Shown here piece by piece: positions 1 to 7,980 of a stretch of DNA of 38,940 bases. Within the stretch, counting starts at the first letter, position 1. The number at the start of each line of letters is the position of its first letter. The stretch lies in NCBI GenBank assembly GCA_017398585.1, contig JAFQFS010000050.1:1-38940 (forward strand), given 5' to 3'. Under the pieces are notes generated by a model that saw only the letters and a list, made by a program, of their open reading frames with translations, was not told the DNA's origin and made no database searches. Both the position numbers and the translations under genes were made by a program. This stretch comes from Clostridia bacterium (GTDB lineage: Bacteria; Bacillota; Clostridia; Oscillospirales; CAG-272).

Positions 1-842
1 AAGGTGATGTTGTCGAGAACCTTGATGCCTTCCTCGCCGGTGATGGAGAGGTTTTTGACGGAGAGTCTCTTCTTCGGGTTGACGGGCGTTTTGCGGTCGA
101 TATTGAGAGTGACCTTTTTGCCGACCATCATTTCGGTGAGGGAGAGTTCGGAGGCATCCCTGGTATCGACGGTACCGATGTATTCGCCCTTGCGGAGGAT
201 GGAGACGCGGTCGGAAACGGAGAGGACTTCGTGAAGCTTATGGGTGATGATGACGATGGCCTTGCCGTCTTTTTTCATTTCGCGCATGACGCCGAAGAGT
301 TTTTCGGTTTCCTGGGGAGTAAGAACGGCGGTCGGTTCGTCGAGGATGAGGATATCGGCGCCGCGGTAGAGGACCTTGACGATTTCGAGGGTCTGTTTCT
401 GGGAGACAGTCATGTCGTAGACCTTCTGTTCGGGGGTGATATCGAAACCGTAGCGGTCGCAGATGGCGCGGATCTTTTCGCCGGCGGCCTTGAGGTCGAA
501 CTTTCCGTGACCGTGGAGACCGAGGACGATATTTTCGGCGGCGGTGAAGACATCGACGAGCTTGAAGTGCTGATGAATCATGCCGATGCCGAGGGCGAAG
601 GAATCGCCAGGGGAGCGGATGGAGACTTCCTTGCCGCCCACGAAGACCTGGCCTTCATCCGGGTAATAGATCCCGGAGAGGATATTCATGAGGGTAGTTT
701 TCCCGCTGCCGTTTTCACCGAGGAGGGAAAGAACCTCACCGCGGCGGATGGAGAGGGAGATGTTTTTGTTTGCAACGACTTCCCCGAAGGTTTTGGTGAT
801 CCCCACGAGGGTAATGGCGTCGTTCTGGTGAATGTTTTCCAT
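1..842 (-). CDS. BMP-family (nucleoside-type) ABC importer, ATP-binding protein, partial
   Basis: This gene runs off the left edge of the window, so only about the first 280 residues are seen. It is absent from simple ORF lists because no stop lies inside the window. The start is the ATG at 842 (MENIHQND). Residues 42-50 are the Walker A motif (GENGSGKTT), followed by a Q-loop region (GMIHQHF), a signature of the form TVSQKQTLEI, Walker B (ILILDEPTAVLTP) and the switch histidine (IITHK). The sequence ends in a linker leading to what should be a second nucleotide-binding domain, as in the ~500-residue two-NBD ATPases of simple-sugar and purine-nucleoside importers. The signature reads TVSQ rather than the usual SVGQ. 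The BMP binding protein lies upstream on the same strand, separated by a repeat element (895-1352). It is likely the energy subunit of that importer; the permeases would lie to the left. Confidence 0.9.
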   Translation of the reverse strand, partial: MENIHQNDAITLVGITKTFGEVVANKNISLSIRRGEVLSLLGENGSGKTTLMNILSGIYYPDEGQVFVGGKEVSIRSPGDSFALGIGMIHQHFKLVDVFTAAENIVLGLHGHGKFDLKAAGEKIRAICDRYGFDITPEQKVYDMTVSQKQTLEIVKVLYRGADILILDEPTAVLTPQETEKLFGVMREMKKDGKAIVIITHKLHEVLSVSDRVSILRKGEYIGTVDTRDASELSLTEMMVGKKVTLNIDRKTPVNPKKRLSVKNLSITGEEGIKVLDNIT

Positions 843-894
843 TGAAAAAACTCCGAAAAAATTTTGGAATGTTCAAACTTTTCGTTTTGATTGA

Positions 895-1352
895 AAGGAA
901 GAAAAACGCCTGAAGGCGTTTTTCAATTTTTATGCCCCTGCGCGGGACGGGCGCACAAGAGGTCCTCGCGCGGGACCTCTTGTGAATCACCCGCGCCAAG
1001 GGGGTTCCCCCTTGGATTCTCCTCTGCGCTTCTGAAGCTGAATAGTTGAGACAACACTCGACACGTACGTACCGGTGCAAGGGTTGCGCAGATATAGGCT
1101 AACCGCGGAAAAAGCCTAACTTCCGGCTACAAAATATACTTTATTTCTAGCCCCCGCGGTTAGCGCTATATCCGAGGGGAAGAGTCCAGAGGAGGGGACA
1201 CTTCCCCTCCTCTGGCGCGGGTGATTCACAAGAGGCTTCGCGCGGAGACACGAAGTGTCTCGTTGCCTCTTGTGCGCCGTCCTGAGACACGAAGTGTCTC
1301 GTGCGCTGTGGCATAAAATCGAAGAAAAACGACCGCAGGGAGTTTTTCCTCC
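895..1352 (-). repeat. MITE-like intergenic repeat, copy A (inverted orientation)
   Basis: This hairpin-rich element sits between the BMP lipoprotein gene and its ATPase. Its left edge is the hairpin GAAAAACGCC/GGCGTTTTTC (900-923). Inside are an ACAAGAGG/CCTCTTGT hairpin and a core inverted repeat with 11-bp arms, GCTAACCGCGG (1098-1108) and CCGCGGTTAGC (1154-1164), plus a mirrored right half. It is the reverse complement of the copies at about 9,880 and 11,716. No open frame in it is shared between copies, so it is treated as non-coding. Confidence 0.8.
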
Positions 1353-1440
1353 TTTTAAACAACGAAGGGAAGCTGTTTCGTTAAGGCTACGAGCTTCCCT
1401 TCGGAGTGGGTCATGATGAAACCGGAAGTTTCAGTTGCAA

Positions 1441-2730
1441 TTATTTTTCGATGATGCCGTCGATGCGGATGGAGAAATACGGAGCGGAACGAATGGTGGA
1501 TTCGTCGAATGCGCCGTCCTTGATGCACTCTACAACTTCACCCTGGTAGATAGGAGTCATGGTGCTCCAGTCCATGAAGGAGGTGTCGATGGTGCAGCTG
1601 GTAACGTGACCGTCAGCGTCGGTAGCAACGGTGCAGGTGCTCTGGTCTGCGCTTACGGTGAAGGTGGAGGTGTCGAATACCTTGAGGGAACCGTCTTTGA
1701 GAGCTGCTTCAACTTCTGCAACCTTTTCTGCGGTGCCTGCTGCGCAGGACGGGCCGAGAGTGGTGATTGCAACGCCGTTGTTTTCGTAGCCGTATGCTAC
1801 GTCAGCGGGAACGTCCTTGCCGTTCATAACGTTGGTCATGAGTTCGGTGTAGAAGACGGACCAGGTGTTGGTCGGGGAGGTCAGCGCTGCGGTGGGAGCG
1901 GTTGCGAGCATGTCGATGTTGTAACCGACGGAGTAGCAGATCTTGCCTTCGTCAAGCTTCTTCTGGGTTGCGGAAGGAGCGCCGGTGGAGTCAGCGTGCT
2001 GACCGATGATAACGCAACCGTTGGCGATGAGAGCTTCTGCTGCTGCAGCTTCCTTGTCGATGTCGAACCAGGAGCTGGTGTAGTTGATTTCCATCGTTAC
2101 ATTTTCAACGACGGACTTGATGCCGAGGAAGAATGCGGTGTAACCGGATACAACTTCCGCGTAGTCGAACGCGCCGACGTAACCGATCTTGACGTTGCCG
2201 TTATCGAAGTGTTCGGGAGTTGCGGATTCGGAGATGGTGCCGTTTGCAAGGAGTTCAGCGACCTTCATACCGGCTACAACACCGGATACGTAACGGGACT
2301 GGAACACCTTGGTGAAACCGTTCTTGAAGTTCGGAAGACCGGTAAGAGCGGCAAAGTCACCGGTCATGGATGCGAAGGTAACGTCCGGGAACTGTTCTGC
2401 AGCCTGTACCATGTAGGTCTGATGACCGTAGCTGTTGGAGATGATGAGGTTACAGCCCTGACCTACAAGGTCGGTTGCTGCGTCGAGACAGGTGGAGTTT
2501 TCTTCAACCTTGTACTTCCAGATGATCTGGTTGTCGGCGATACCGAGGTTCTTTGCGGCTTCCTTGATACCGTCCATGTGTGCCTTGGAGTAACCTTCGG
2601 TTTCGTCACCGATGAGGATTACGCCAACCTTGAAGTCAGCGGATGCACCGCCGGAGCAGCCGGTGAATGCAGCGGTGATGGAGACCATCATGAGCACTGC
2701 GAGAACGACTGCCGCAATTTTCTTGAACAT
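1441..2730 (-). CDS. BMP family ABC transporter substrate-binding lipoprotein (PnrA/Med-like)
   Basis: The 429-residue protein has a lipoprotein signal: a basic N terminus, a hydrophobic stretch and a lipobox ending FTGC with Cys25. The mature part resembles the basic membrane protein (Med/PnrA) family, which binds purine nucleosides outside the membrane. Motifs seen are KVGVILIGDETEGYSKAH at the start of the first lobe, TFASMTGD, and the hinge-region segment VKIGYVGAFDYAEVVSGYTAFF. The start is supported by a GGAGG nine bases upstream. The importer ATPase lies downstream and xpt upstream, all on one strand, which fits a purine uptake and salvage group. The exact ligand cannot be read from the sequence. 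No riboswitch was seen upstream. Confidence 0.92.
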   Translation of the reverse strand: MFKKIAAVVLAVLMMVSITAAFTGCSGGASADFKVGVILIGDETEGYSKAHMDGIKEAAKNLGIADNQIIWKYKVEENSTCLDAATDLVGQGCNLIISNSYGHQTYMVQAAEQFPDVTFASMTGDFAALTGLPNFKNGFTKVFQSRYVSGVVAGMKVAELLANGTISESATPEHFDNGNVKIGYVGAFDYAEVVSGYTAFFLGIKSVVENVTMEINYTSSWFDIDKEAAAAEALIANGCVIIGQHADSTGAPSATQKKLDEGKICYSVGYNIDMLATAPTAALTSPTNTWSVFYTELMTNVMNGKDVPADVAYGYENNGVAITTLGPSCAAGTAEKVAEVEAALKDGSLKVFDTSTFTVSADQSTCTVATDADGHVTSCTIDTSFMDWSTMTPIYQGEVVECIKDGAFDESTIRSAPYFSIRIDGIIEK

Positions 2731-2841
2731 GAGTCTGTTCCTCCGAAATTATTATGTTATTTTTTTATATTTCACGCGGGTATGCGGCCTGCGTTGAAAT
2801 CTGGTTTGTCCAAACCGATCGTTTGGATTTATAAGGTGGAA

Positions 2842-3062
2842 AAATGACTTGAAAAGTCATTTTTCTTCAATTAATGTGCCTGCGCGGCACGGCGCAAAAG
2901 AGGACCGGTCGCGGTCCTCTCTTGACTCTCCACGACCAGAGGAAGTGTCCTCTGGACACCTCTGCGTTCTTGAAGCTGAATAGTCGAGAAATAACCCGAC
3001 ACGTATATAATGGCAAAGTAGTGGAGCAGATATAGGCTAACCGCGGGGACAGGTTTTTCGTT
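2842..3062 (-). repeat. MITE-like intergenic repeat, copy B (truncated)
   Basis: This partial copy of the element lies in the 388-base gap between xpt and the BMP gene. It begins with an AATGACTT/AAGTCATT hairpin, continues through the AAGAGGACC...GGTCCTCT hairpin and the conserved GAAGCTGAATAGT stretch, and contains only one core arm, GCTAACCGCGG (3036-3046). The second arm and right half are missing. Next to it at about 2,813-2,832 is a TCCAAAC/GTTTGGA hairpin like the one bordering copy D. Nothing else gene-like was seen in this gap. Confidence 0.72.
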
Positions 3063-3118
3063 CTGTCGGCTGACGGAAAGTGAAAATAGTTATTCACTAT
3101 TCACTATTAGTTGTTAGC

Positions 3119-3688
3119 TTATTCAAATACAATGCCGTTTTCGTCCATGGAGGCGATTTTTGCGAGGGATTCGATGCGGAGTCCGCCGTCGCGGAGGATA
3201 CGGCCGCCGCACTGGTATGCCTTTTCGATGACGATGCCCGCACCTGCGACCGATGCACCGGAGTCGTTTACCAGCTTCAGGAGTGCCATCAGGGCGCTTC
3301 CTTTTGCGAGGAAGTCGTCGATGATGAGAACGCGGTCATCTGCGGTGAGAAAATCCTTCGACAGGCGGATGTTATACGTACGTTCATGGGTATAGCTGTA
3401 GACTTCTGCGGTATAGACGTCGCCGGCGATGTTATTGGTCGTTGTTTTCTTTGCGAAAACGACCGGAACGCCGAAATGAGCTGCCGTCAGGCACGCGATA
3501 CCGATACCGGAGGCTTCGATCGTCAGGATCTTGGTGATGCCTTCGTCTTTATACAGGCGGTGGAATTCTTCGCCGAGGAGGGAGAGGAAGGGGACGTCGA
3601 TCTGGTGATTCAGGAAACAGTCCACTTTCAGGACATTGCCCGCGCCGATCTTGCCGTCTTTCAGGATTCTATCTTCGAGAAGTTTCAT
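3119..3688 (-). CDS. xpt: Xanthine phosphoribosyltransferase
   Basis: The enzyme converts xanthine and PRPP to XMP in purine salvage. The start is placed at the ATG giving MKLLEDRI, which matches known Xpt proteins and gives 189 residues; an in-frame TTG 33 bases earlier is less likely. Conserved stretches are VLKVDCFLNHQIDV near the N terminus, ITKILTIEASGI, the region GVPVVFAKK, and the PRPP-binding loop VLIIDDFLAKGSA, followed by GAGIVIEKAYQ. The gene has its own promoter (3763-3791), with a leader of about 60 bases that is too short for a purine riboswitch. It stands upstream of the BMP importer on the same strand. Confidence 0.95.
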   Translation of the reverse strand: MKLLEDRILKDGKIGAGNVLKVDCFLNHQIDVPFLSLLGEEFHRLYKDEGITKILTIEASGIGIACLTAAHFGVPVVFAKKTTTNNIAGDVYTAEVYSYTHERTYNIRLSKDFLTADDRVLIIDDFLAKGSALMALLKLVNDSGASVAGAGIVIEKAYQCGGRILRDGGLRIESLAKIASMDENGIVFE

Positions 3689-3762
3689 GATCGTATACCC
3701 GACTTTCCGTTTTTTTAACAAAAAAACACATGATATAAGATTATAATGTAAATTATGATAGA

Positions 3763-3791
3763 ATTATACACAATTCCGTAACAAAATGCAA
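3763..3791 (-). promoter_or_regulatory. Sigma-A promoter for xpt
   Basis: Read on the minus strand, TTGCAT (3786-3791) and TATAAT (3763-3768) are separated by 17 bases. The box points at xpt, with the start codon about 75 bases downstream. Confidence 0.8.
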
Positions 3792-3854
3792 GCCTTTTTC
3801 GATATAAAATCCGGTATCCGAAAACTTTATGATTTGGGCTATATAGACAAGAAG

Positions 3855-3886
3855 CAAAAAGAGCGGCGGAAGTTCCGTCGCTCTTT
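3855..3886 (-). terminator. Intrinsic terminator after the family-1 solute-binding protein gene
   Basis: On the minus strand, the stop codon of the lipoprotein gene is followed by AAAGAGCGACGGAA pairing with TTCCGCCGCTCTTT and a run of five T. It separates that gene from xpt. Confidence 0.85.
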
Positions 3887-3892
3887 GAGGGT

Positions 3893-5401
3893 TTAGCCGA
3901 GTTTTGCTTCGTTTTCGAGGATGCTTTCAACGACTTTTTCCATCTGCTTTGCGAGAGGCTTGCTGTATTTTGCAGCGGTGGAGCCCCACTTCGCGTCGTT
4001 GCTGACGAGGGCGGCAAAGAAGATGTCGGTGATATTGGAGAGGTACTTGTTCATGAAGCGTCCGAGCTCGAAGCTGACGGATTCGCGCACAATGTCATAC
4101 ATCTGCGCGTTGATATCGTCAACGGAGTACTTCTTCTTCATGTTGTTTTCGAAGATGGCGGGGGTGGTGAGGCGGTAGCCGTTGGATGCCATGCATTCGA
4201 GGACAGCTGCGCAGATATCCTTTTTGGGCGTGCTGACGGAGATGGAGTACAGGGTTACGGGGTTGCCCATGACAGTACGGTAATTTTCCTGATTTTCGTC
4301 GTACTTCGGAACAGGAACGATACCGTAGCTCAGTTCGGAGTCACGGAGCGCCTTGGAGGCATAGTGGCAGCGGTTGATGGTGAAGAGGGAGCGGCCTTCG
4401 GTGAAGGGAGTTTCGTAGTCGCCTGCTTCGTAGACGTCGGTGGAAGTTTCCCACGGACCGAGCTTTTCGATAACGCTGATTGCCTTTTCTCCGAAGAAGT
4501 CGGGGGAGACGATGAGGGTCTTATCGGCGTCGTGTTCGACGAGCTTGAGGTCGGAGCCGGTATAGAACGCGTCGTTATGGAAGTTGACGATGGTGAAGCC
4601 GAACTGGTCGGCGATGTCCTTCTTGGAGTTGCCGTTGAGGTCGAGGTAGATGCCGGAGCCCATGGTAACGAGGGTATCGAGGGTCCACTTGTTTTCGAAG
4701 ACGAGGTTGGTGGGTTCTTCGAGCTGATAGTCTTCGAGGAGCTGCTTGTTATAGTACATGCAGTACATCATATGCAGCACGTTGGTGGAGATATCGCCGG
4801 AAACGAGGTAGAGGTGGTTATTGATGGTGGATTCCTTGAGGAGGTTGTCCGGCCACCACGGCTTATCGAAGTCGAGGTAGGGGGCATCTTCGAGGTTGGT
4901 GGTGAAGCCGTTGATGACGCTTGCCATGATGGTGCGGCTGTAGGAAGCGTAGATATCGTACGCGTTGTCGCCTGCGGTATGGCTTTCGCGGACCTTTGCG
5001 ACGTAGGCATCGATGTTGCCGCCGTTGCCGGGGGTACCGATCCAGTTGTACTTGACGTTGAGGTCGTCTTCGACGTTGATATTTCTTTGATAGATGGCGT
5101 CGTTGACGATTTCACCGGTGAATTCTTCCGCGGAGAATTCCTGGTTTTCGACGTCGCTCCAGTAAAGGAGGTTGATGATCTCACCTTCGAAGTCAAGTTC
5201 GTCCGGCAGATCGTCCTTGAGGTAGCCGTTTTCATCGATGGAATCGTCGACGGTTTCTTCGGGGATGGTTTCTTCCGCAGCGGTGGGTGCGGATGCGTTT
5301 TCTTCCGCGTTTTCTTCGTTGGTGCCGCTGTCCGAGCAGGAGAGGAAGGACGGCGCGGTCATGAGAAGAGCGAGAAGGAGAGCGAGAATTTTTTTCTTCA
5401 T
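3893..5401 (-). CDS. Extracellular solute-binding lipoprotein, family 1-like
   Basis: The 502-residue protein has a signal peptide with lipobox FLSC (Cys22), followed by an acidic Glu/Ala-rich linker (about residues 24-60). The rest looks like a family-1 ABC solute-binding protein of the long type often found in gut Clostridia: an early Trp-rich segment (IINLLYWSDVENQEF), a middle with aromatic residues (YLDFDKPWWPDNLL) and a late segment YGIVPVPKYDENQENY followed by a Pro-containing turn, typical of sugar or oligosaccharide binders. No permease or ATPase genes flank it, so its partners must be elsewhere. It has its own promoter and terminator and is a one-gene unit. The ligand is unknown. 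Confidence 0.82.
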   Translation of the reverse strand: MKKKILALLLALLMTAPSFLSCSDSGTNEENAEENASAPTAAEETIPEETVDDSIDENGYLKDDLPDELDFEGEIINLLYWSDVENQEFSAEEFTGEIVNDAIYQRNINVEDDLNVKYNWIGTPGNGGNIDAYVAKVRESHTAGDNAYDIYASYSRTIMASVINGFTTNLEDAPYLDFDKPWWPDNLLKESTINNHLYLVSGDISTNVLHMMYCMYYNKQLLEDYQLEEPTNLVFENKWTLDTLVTMGSGIYLDLNGNSKKDIADQFGFTIVNFHNDAFYTGSDLKLVEHDADKTLIVSPDFFGEKAISVIEKLGPWETSTDVYEAGDYETPFTEGRSLFTINRCHYASKALRDSELSYGIVPVPKYDENQENYRTVMGNPVTLYSISVSTPKKDICAAVLECMASNGYRLTTPAIFENNMKKKYSVDDINAQMYDIVRESVSFELGRFMNKYLSNITDIFFAALVSNDAKWGSTAAKYSKPLAKQMEKVVESILENEAKLG

Positions 5402-5448
5402 GATGATTTCCTTTTACAAAATATAGATATTTTTGTGTTTATGGGTGT

Positions 5449-5477
5449 ACTATATCACAAATTTCCGGTGTTGTCAA
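5449..5477 (-). promoter_or_regulatory. Sigma-A promoter for the solute-binding lipoprotein gene
   Basis: On the minus strand, TTGACA (5472-5477) and TATAGT (5449-5454) are 17 bases apart, some 48 bases before the ATG at 5401. AAAGGAAA precedes the start codon. Confidence 0.85.
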
Positions 5478-5523
5478 GGAAAAAGTGCGGGAGTGGAGGA
5501 AAGGGGGAACGAACGCCTGCACT

Positions 5524-6249
5524 TCAGCTCATTTCCTCAATATGAGAGACGTAATCGAGGGAGCGGAGGGCTTCGATGATTTCGCTGTGTTCTTTGTATT
5601 TTTTGAGTTCGGGGCTTTGGATGGTCATGGAGATGGAGTAGACGCTCAGACCGGAATTCAGATATGCGTGGTTGTATTCGATGTCGTCAATGCGGAGACC
5701 CAGGCGGCGGATGGTGGAGACGAAGTCCTGGAGGTTGGAGCGGTTTTTGAGTTCGAGGTGGACTTCGAAGTGGTTGGAGCGGTCCTTGAGGTATTTTTCG
5801 AGGACGGGGAAGAAGGAGAGGCACATGACGAGGGCAGCAAAGACGATGAGGGCAACGGTATAGAGACCCGCGCCGATGGTGAGTCCGAAGATAGCGGACG
5901 CCCACAGACCGGCGGAGGTGGTGAGCCCTTTGATCTGGTTGCGGGAGCTGAAGAGGATGGAGTTTCCGCTGATCATCGCTGCGCTGACGATGCTGGCGGC
6001 GGAAAGGAACGGGAATCCGATGTGGTAGGTACTGATGAGGAAGAGGTCGAGGATCATCGCGACGGTGGAGCCGAACGCGACAAGGATGAACGTGCGGAGT
6101 CCGGCGGAATGCCGTTTGCTGGAACGTTCGCAGCCGATGACAGCGGCGAAGAAGATGGAGAGGGCAATGCGGAACAGGATCGCGGCGTCGGTCAGCGAGG
6201 TTGACCATGCGCCGAGCAGATTGCCGATCGGGTCGTTAAGTAAAAGCAT
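5524..6249 (-). CDS. MgtC/SapB family membrane protein
   Basis: The 241-residue protein has a hydrophobic N-terminal half with about four to five membrane segments and the MgtC/SapB hallmarks: GCERSSKRHSAGLRTFILVAF (residues about 39-59), the following GSTVAMI, and KGLTTSAGLWASAIFGLTIG. The C-terminal third (from about residue 160) is soluble and resembles the ACT-like domain found in long MgtC homologues. Family members are linked to magnesium limitation or membrane-potential homeostasis. The start is set by AAGGAG six bases before the ATG. It lies 20 bases downstream of the antiporter gene and is probably cotranscribed with it, which suggests a joint role in ion homeostasis. Confidence 0.9.
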   Translation of the reverse strand: MLLLNDPIGNLLGAWSTSLTDAAILFRIALSIFFAAVIGCERSSKRHSAGLRTFILVAFGSTVAMILDLFLISTYHIGFPFLSAASIVSAAMISGNSILFSSRNQIKGLTTSAGLWASAIFGLTIGAGLYTVALIVFAALVMCLSFFPVLEKYLKDRSNHFEVHLELKNRSNLQDFVSTIRRLGLRIDDIEYNHAYLNSGLSVYSISMTIQSPELKKYKEHSEIIEALRSLDYVSHIEEMS

Positions 6250-6269
6250 AAGTTTCTCCTTTTTGGGAT

Positions 6270-7700
6270 TCAGCGGAGTTTTCCGCTGTGATGGCGGGCG
6301 CCCATGGCGGCGAAGTGCTGTTCGGCGCCCTCGAGGAAGGCGGCTTCCTCTTCGGACATGGTATTGTGAGCGGGAAGTTCCTGCTGGATTTTCTGGATGC
6401 GTTCGATGAGAATCTCGACGTTGGATTTGGGTTCGCCTTCCGCGGTCTGTTCCTCAACGGTGGTGAGATCTTCGAGTTTGTCGGAGTACGCGCCGGAGAG
6501 GTAGAGGGAAAGTTTGGCACATCCGGGACCGATGAGTTCATAGAGGATACTGGACGCGAGAATGATGGTCTCAAGGGCATCGCCTGTGGCACCGCCGAGG
6601 GAACGTGCGCCGAGGGCGGAAAGACCGATCGCGACGCCGGCCTGCGGGATGAGGGCGAGACCGAGGTAATTGCGGACGTTGTGGGATTTCTTTACGGCAG
6701 CACAGCCGGCGAAGGCTCCGCCGTACTTTCCGGCGATGCGGACGGCGAAGTAGACGATGCTGATGACGATCAGCGGTACTGCGCCGACAGAACCGGAGGA
6801 ATGGATGAGGGCGTCAAGATTGAAACCGGCGCCGGAGCGGACGAAGAAGAGGAGGAGCAGCGGCGGGCTGAAGTAATTGAGCTGTTTGAAGAGATTTTCG
6901 TCGTTCGAGATGTTGATGTAGACAGTACCCATGGACATACAGCCGAGGAGGGGGGAGACGTCGCAGGCGGCACAGATACCGCAGAAGGCAAACAGGAGCG
7001 CGACGGAGACGATGAGGCGGTTATCCTGGGAACGGTGGGACATGAGGAGCTTCATGAACAGACCGAAGAGGCATCCGACGAGGATGACGGCGATATTGAT
7101 GAGAACGGGAGTGATGATATCGAGAAAATCGATGCCGGTGCCTTCAGACGCCGCGCCGATGGAGACGGCGACGCTGAAGAAGAGCAGACCGACGACGTCG
7201 TCAACGGCGGAGACCTGCAGAAGGCTATCGACAAAGTCGCCCTTGGATCCGGTCTGGCGGATGGTCATCATGGTGGACGACGGCGAAATGACAACGGCGA
7301 GGGCGGACAGCGTGACGGACAGGGCGAGGTTCATGCGCAGCAGGAAGAACATTGTGCAGAAGATGAGAGACGCGGTGACGCCGGACTCGATGAGAGATAC
7401 GATCACGACACGCGGTCCGTTGCGGCGCAGGATGGACATCCGGAAAAATTCACCGGTGGAAAACGCGATGAACGCAAGCGCGATATCGGAAAGGAAATCC
7501 ATTCCCTCAATAATATTCTGAGGCACAAGATCAAAGCAGTACGGGCTGACCAGTACCCCGACAAGGATGTACGCCGTAACGTTCGGCAGCTTCAGCCGTT
7601 TCGTGACCCGCGTCATCGCAAAGCCCAGAAACAGCATGAGGGACACAGCCGTGATCACGACTGCGGTGGGGGATATGGCCGAGTAAAGAGAGGAAAGCAT
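6270..7700 (-). CDS. Cation:proton antiporter, CPA2/Na+-H+ exchanger family
   Basis: The 476-residue protein has around twelve hydrophobic segments in the first 390 residues. It matches the Na+/H+ exchanger (CPA2/KefB-like) fold: LKLPNVTAYILVGVLVSPY near the N terminus, ALAFIAFSTGEFF, the unwound-helix region ending in VSAVDDVVGLLFFSVAVS (with the conserved Asp pair), and LIPQAGVAIGLSALG. The C-terminal tail (about 395-476) is acidic and soluble, without a recognisable TrkA-N/RCK domain. It is the first gene of a two-gene unit with the MgtC-like gene and has a clear promoter. It should exchange Na+ or K+ for protons; which ion cannot be told. Confidence 0.9.
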   Translation of the reverse strand: MLSSLYSAISPTAVVITAVSLMLFLGFAMTRVTKRLKLPNVTAYILVGVLVSPYCFDLVPQNIIEGMDFLSDIALAFIAFSTGEFFRMSILRRNGPRVVIVSLIESGVTASLIFCTMFFLLRMNLALSVTLSALAVVISPSSTMMTIRQTGSKGDFVDSLLQVSAVDDVVGLLFFSVAVSIGAASEGTGIDFLDIITPVLINIAVILVGCLFGLFMKLLMSHRSQDNRLIVSVALLFAFCGICAACDVSPLLGCMSMGTVYINISNDENLFKQLNYFSPPLLLLFFVRSGAGFNLDALIHSSGSVGAVPLIVISIVYFAVRIAGKYGGAFAGCAAVKKSHNVRNYLGLALIPQAGVAIGLSALGARSLGGATGDALETIILASSILYELIGPGCAKLSLYLSGAYSDKLEDLTTVEEQTAEGEPKSNVEILIERIQKIQQELPAHNTMSEEEAAFLEGAEQHFAAMGARHHSGKLR

Positions 7701-7731
7701 AATGGTATCTCCGTTTCACTTTTATCCGTCT

Positions 7732-7759
7732 ATTATACCACATTATTTCGTTTTTGCAA
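7732..7759 (-). promoter_or_regulatory. Sigma-A promoter for the antiporter-MgtC operon
   Basis: On the minus strand, TTGCAA (7754-7759) and TATAAT (7732-7737) are 16 bases apart, upstream of the ATG at 7700. Confidence 0.75.
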
Positions 7760-7804
7760 CCGGTTTATTTTTGATAAAGGAGAGGATGTGCGGAGGCGGC
7801 ATTT

Positions 7805-7905
7805 TTGAGGGGAACCTTTTCAGAGGAAAGGTTCCCCTCAAACTCCCTTAACAGATTAAAGTTTTTGCGGAGCTTTTTTCAAAAAGCGACCGTTTCCCCC
7901 GAACG
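7805..7905. repeat. Hairpin repeat, second family, between antiporter and mnmG
   Basis: The block opens with a 13-bp perfect stem, GAGGGGAACCTTT (7807-7819) pairing with AAAGGTTCCCCTC (7827-7839). It continues with AAAGTTTTTG ... CTTTTTTCAAAAAG, words shared with the blocks near 14,510 and 18,110. It lies just before the mnmG promoter. Confidence 0.6.
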
Positions 7906-7911
7906 AAAAAA

Positions 7912-7940
7912 TTGACACTCCGTGTGATCTGTGGTATAAT
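7912..7940 (+). promoter_or_regulatory. Sigma-A promoter for mnmG
   Basis: A perfect consensus pair, TTGACA (7912-7917) and TATAAT (7935-7940), with a 17-base spacer, 40 bases upstream of the mnmG start. Confidence 0.92.
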
Positions 7941-7980
7941 AAAAAATTATGATATATGTTATTTCGGAGGGATTTCTTCC

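Noticed and set aside
1435-2847. 470-residue open frame on the plus strand
   Set aside because: It lies opposite the BMP lipoprotein gene; its Cys/Gly/Val-rich translation is a shadow.
3722-3892. Purine riboswitch before xpt
   Set aside because: The promoter at 3763-3791 leaves a leader of about 60 bases with no matching fold.
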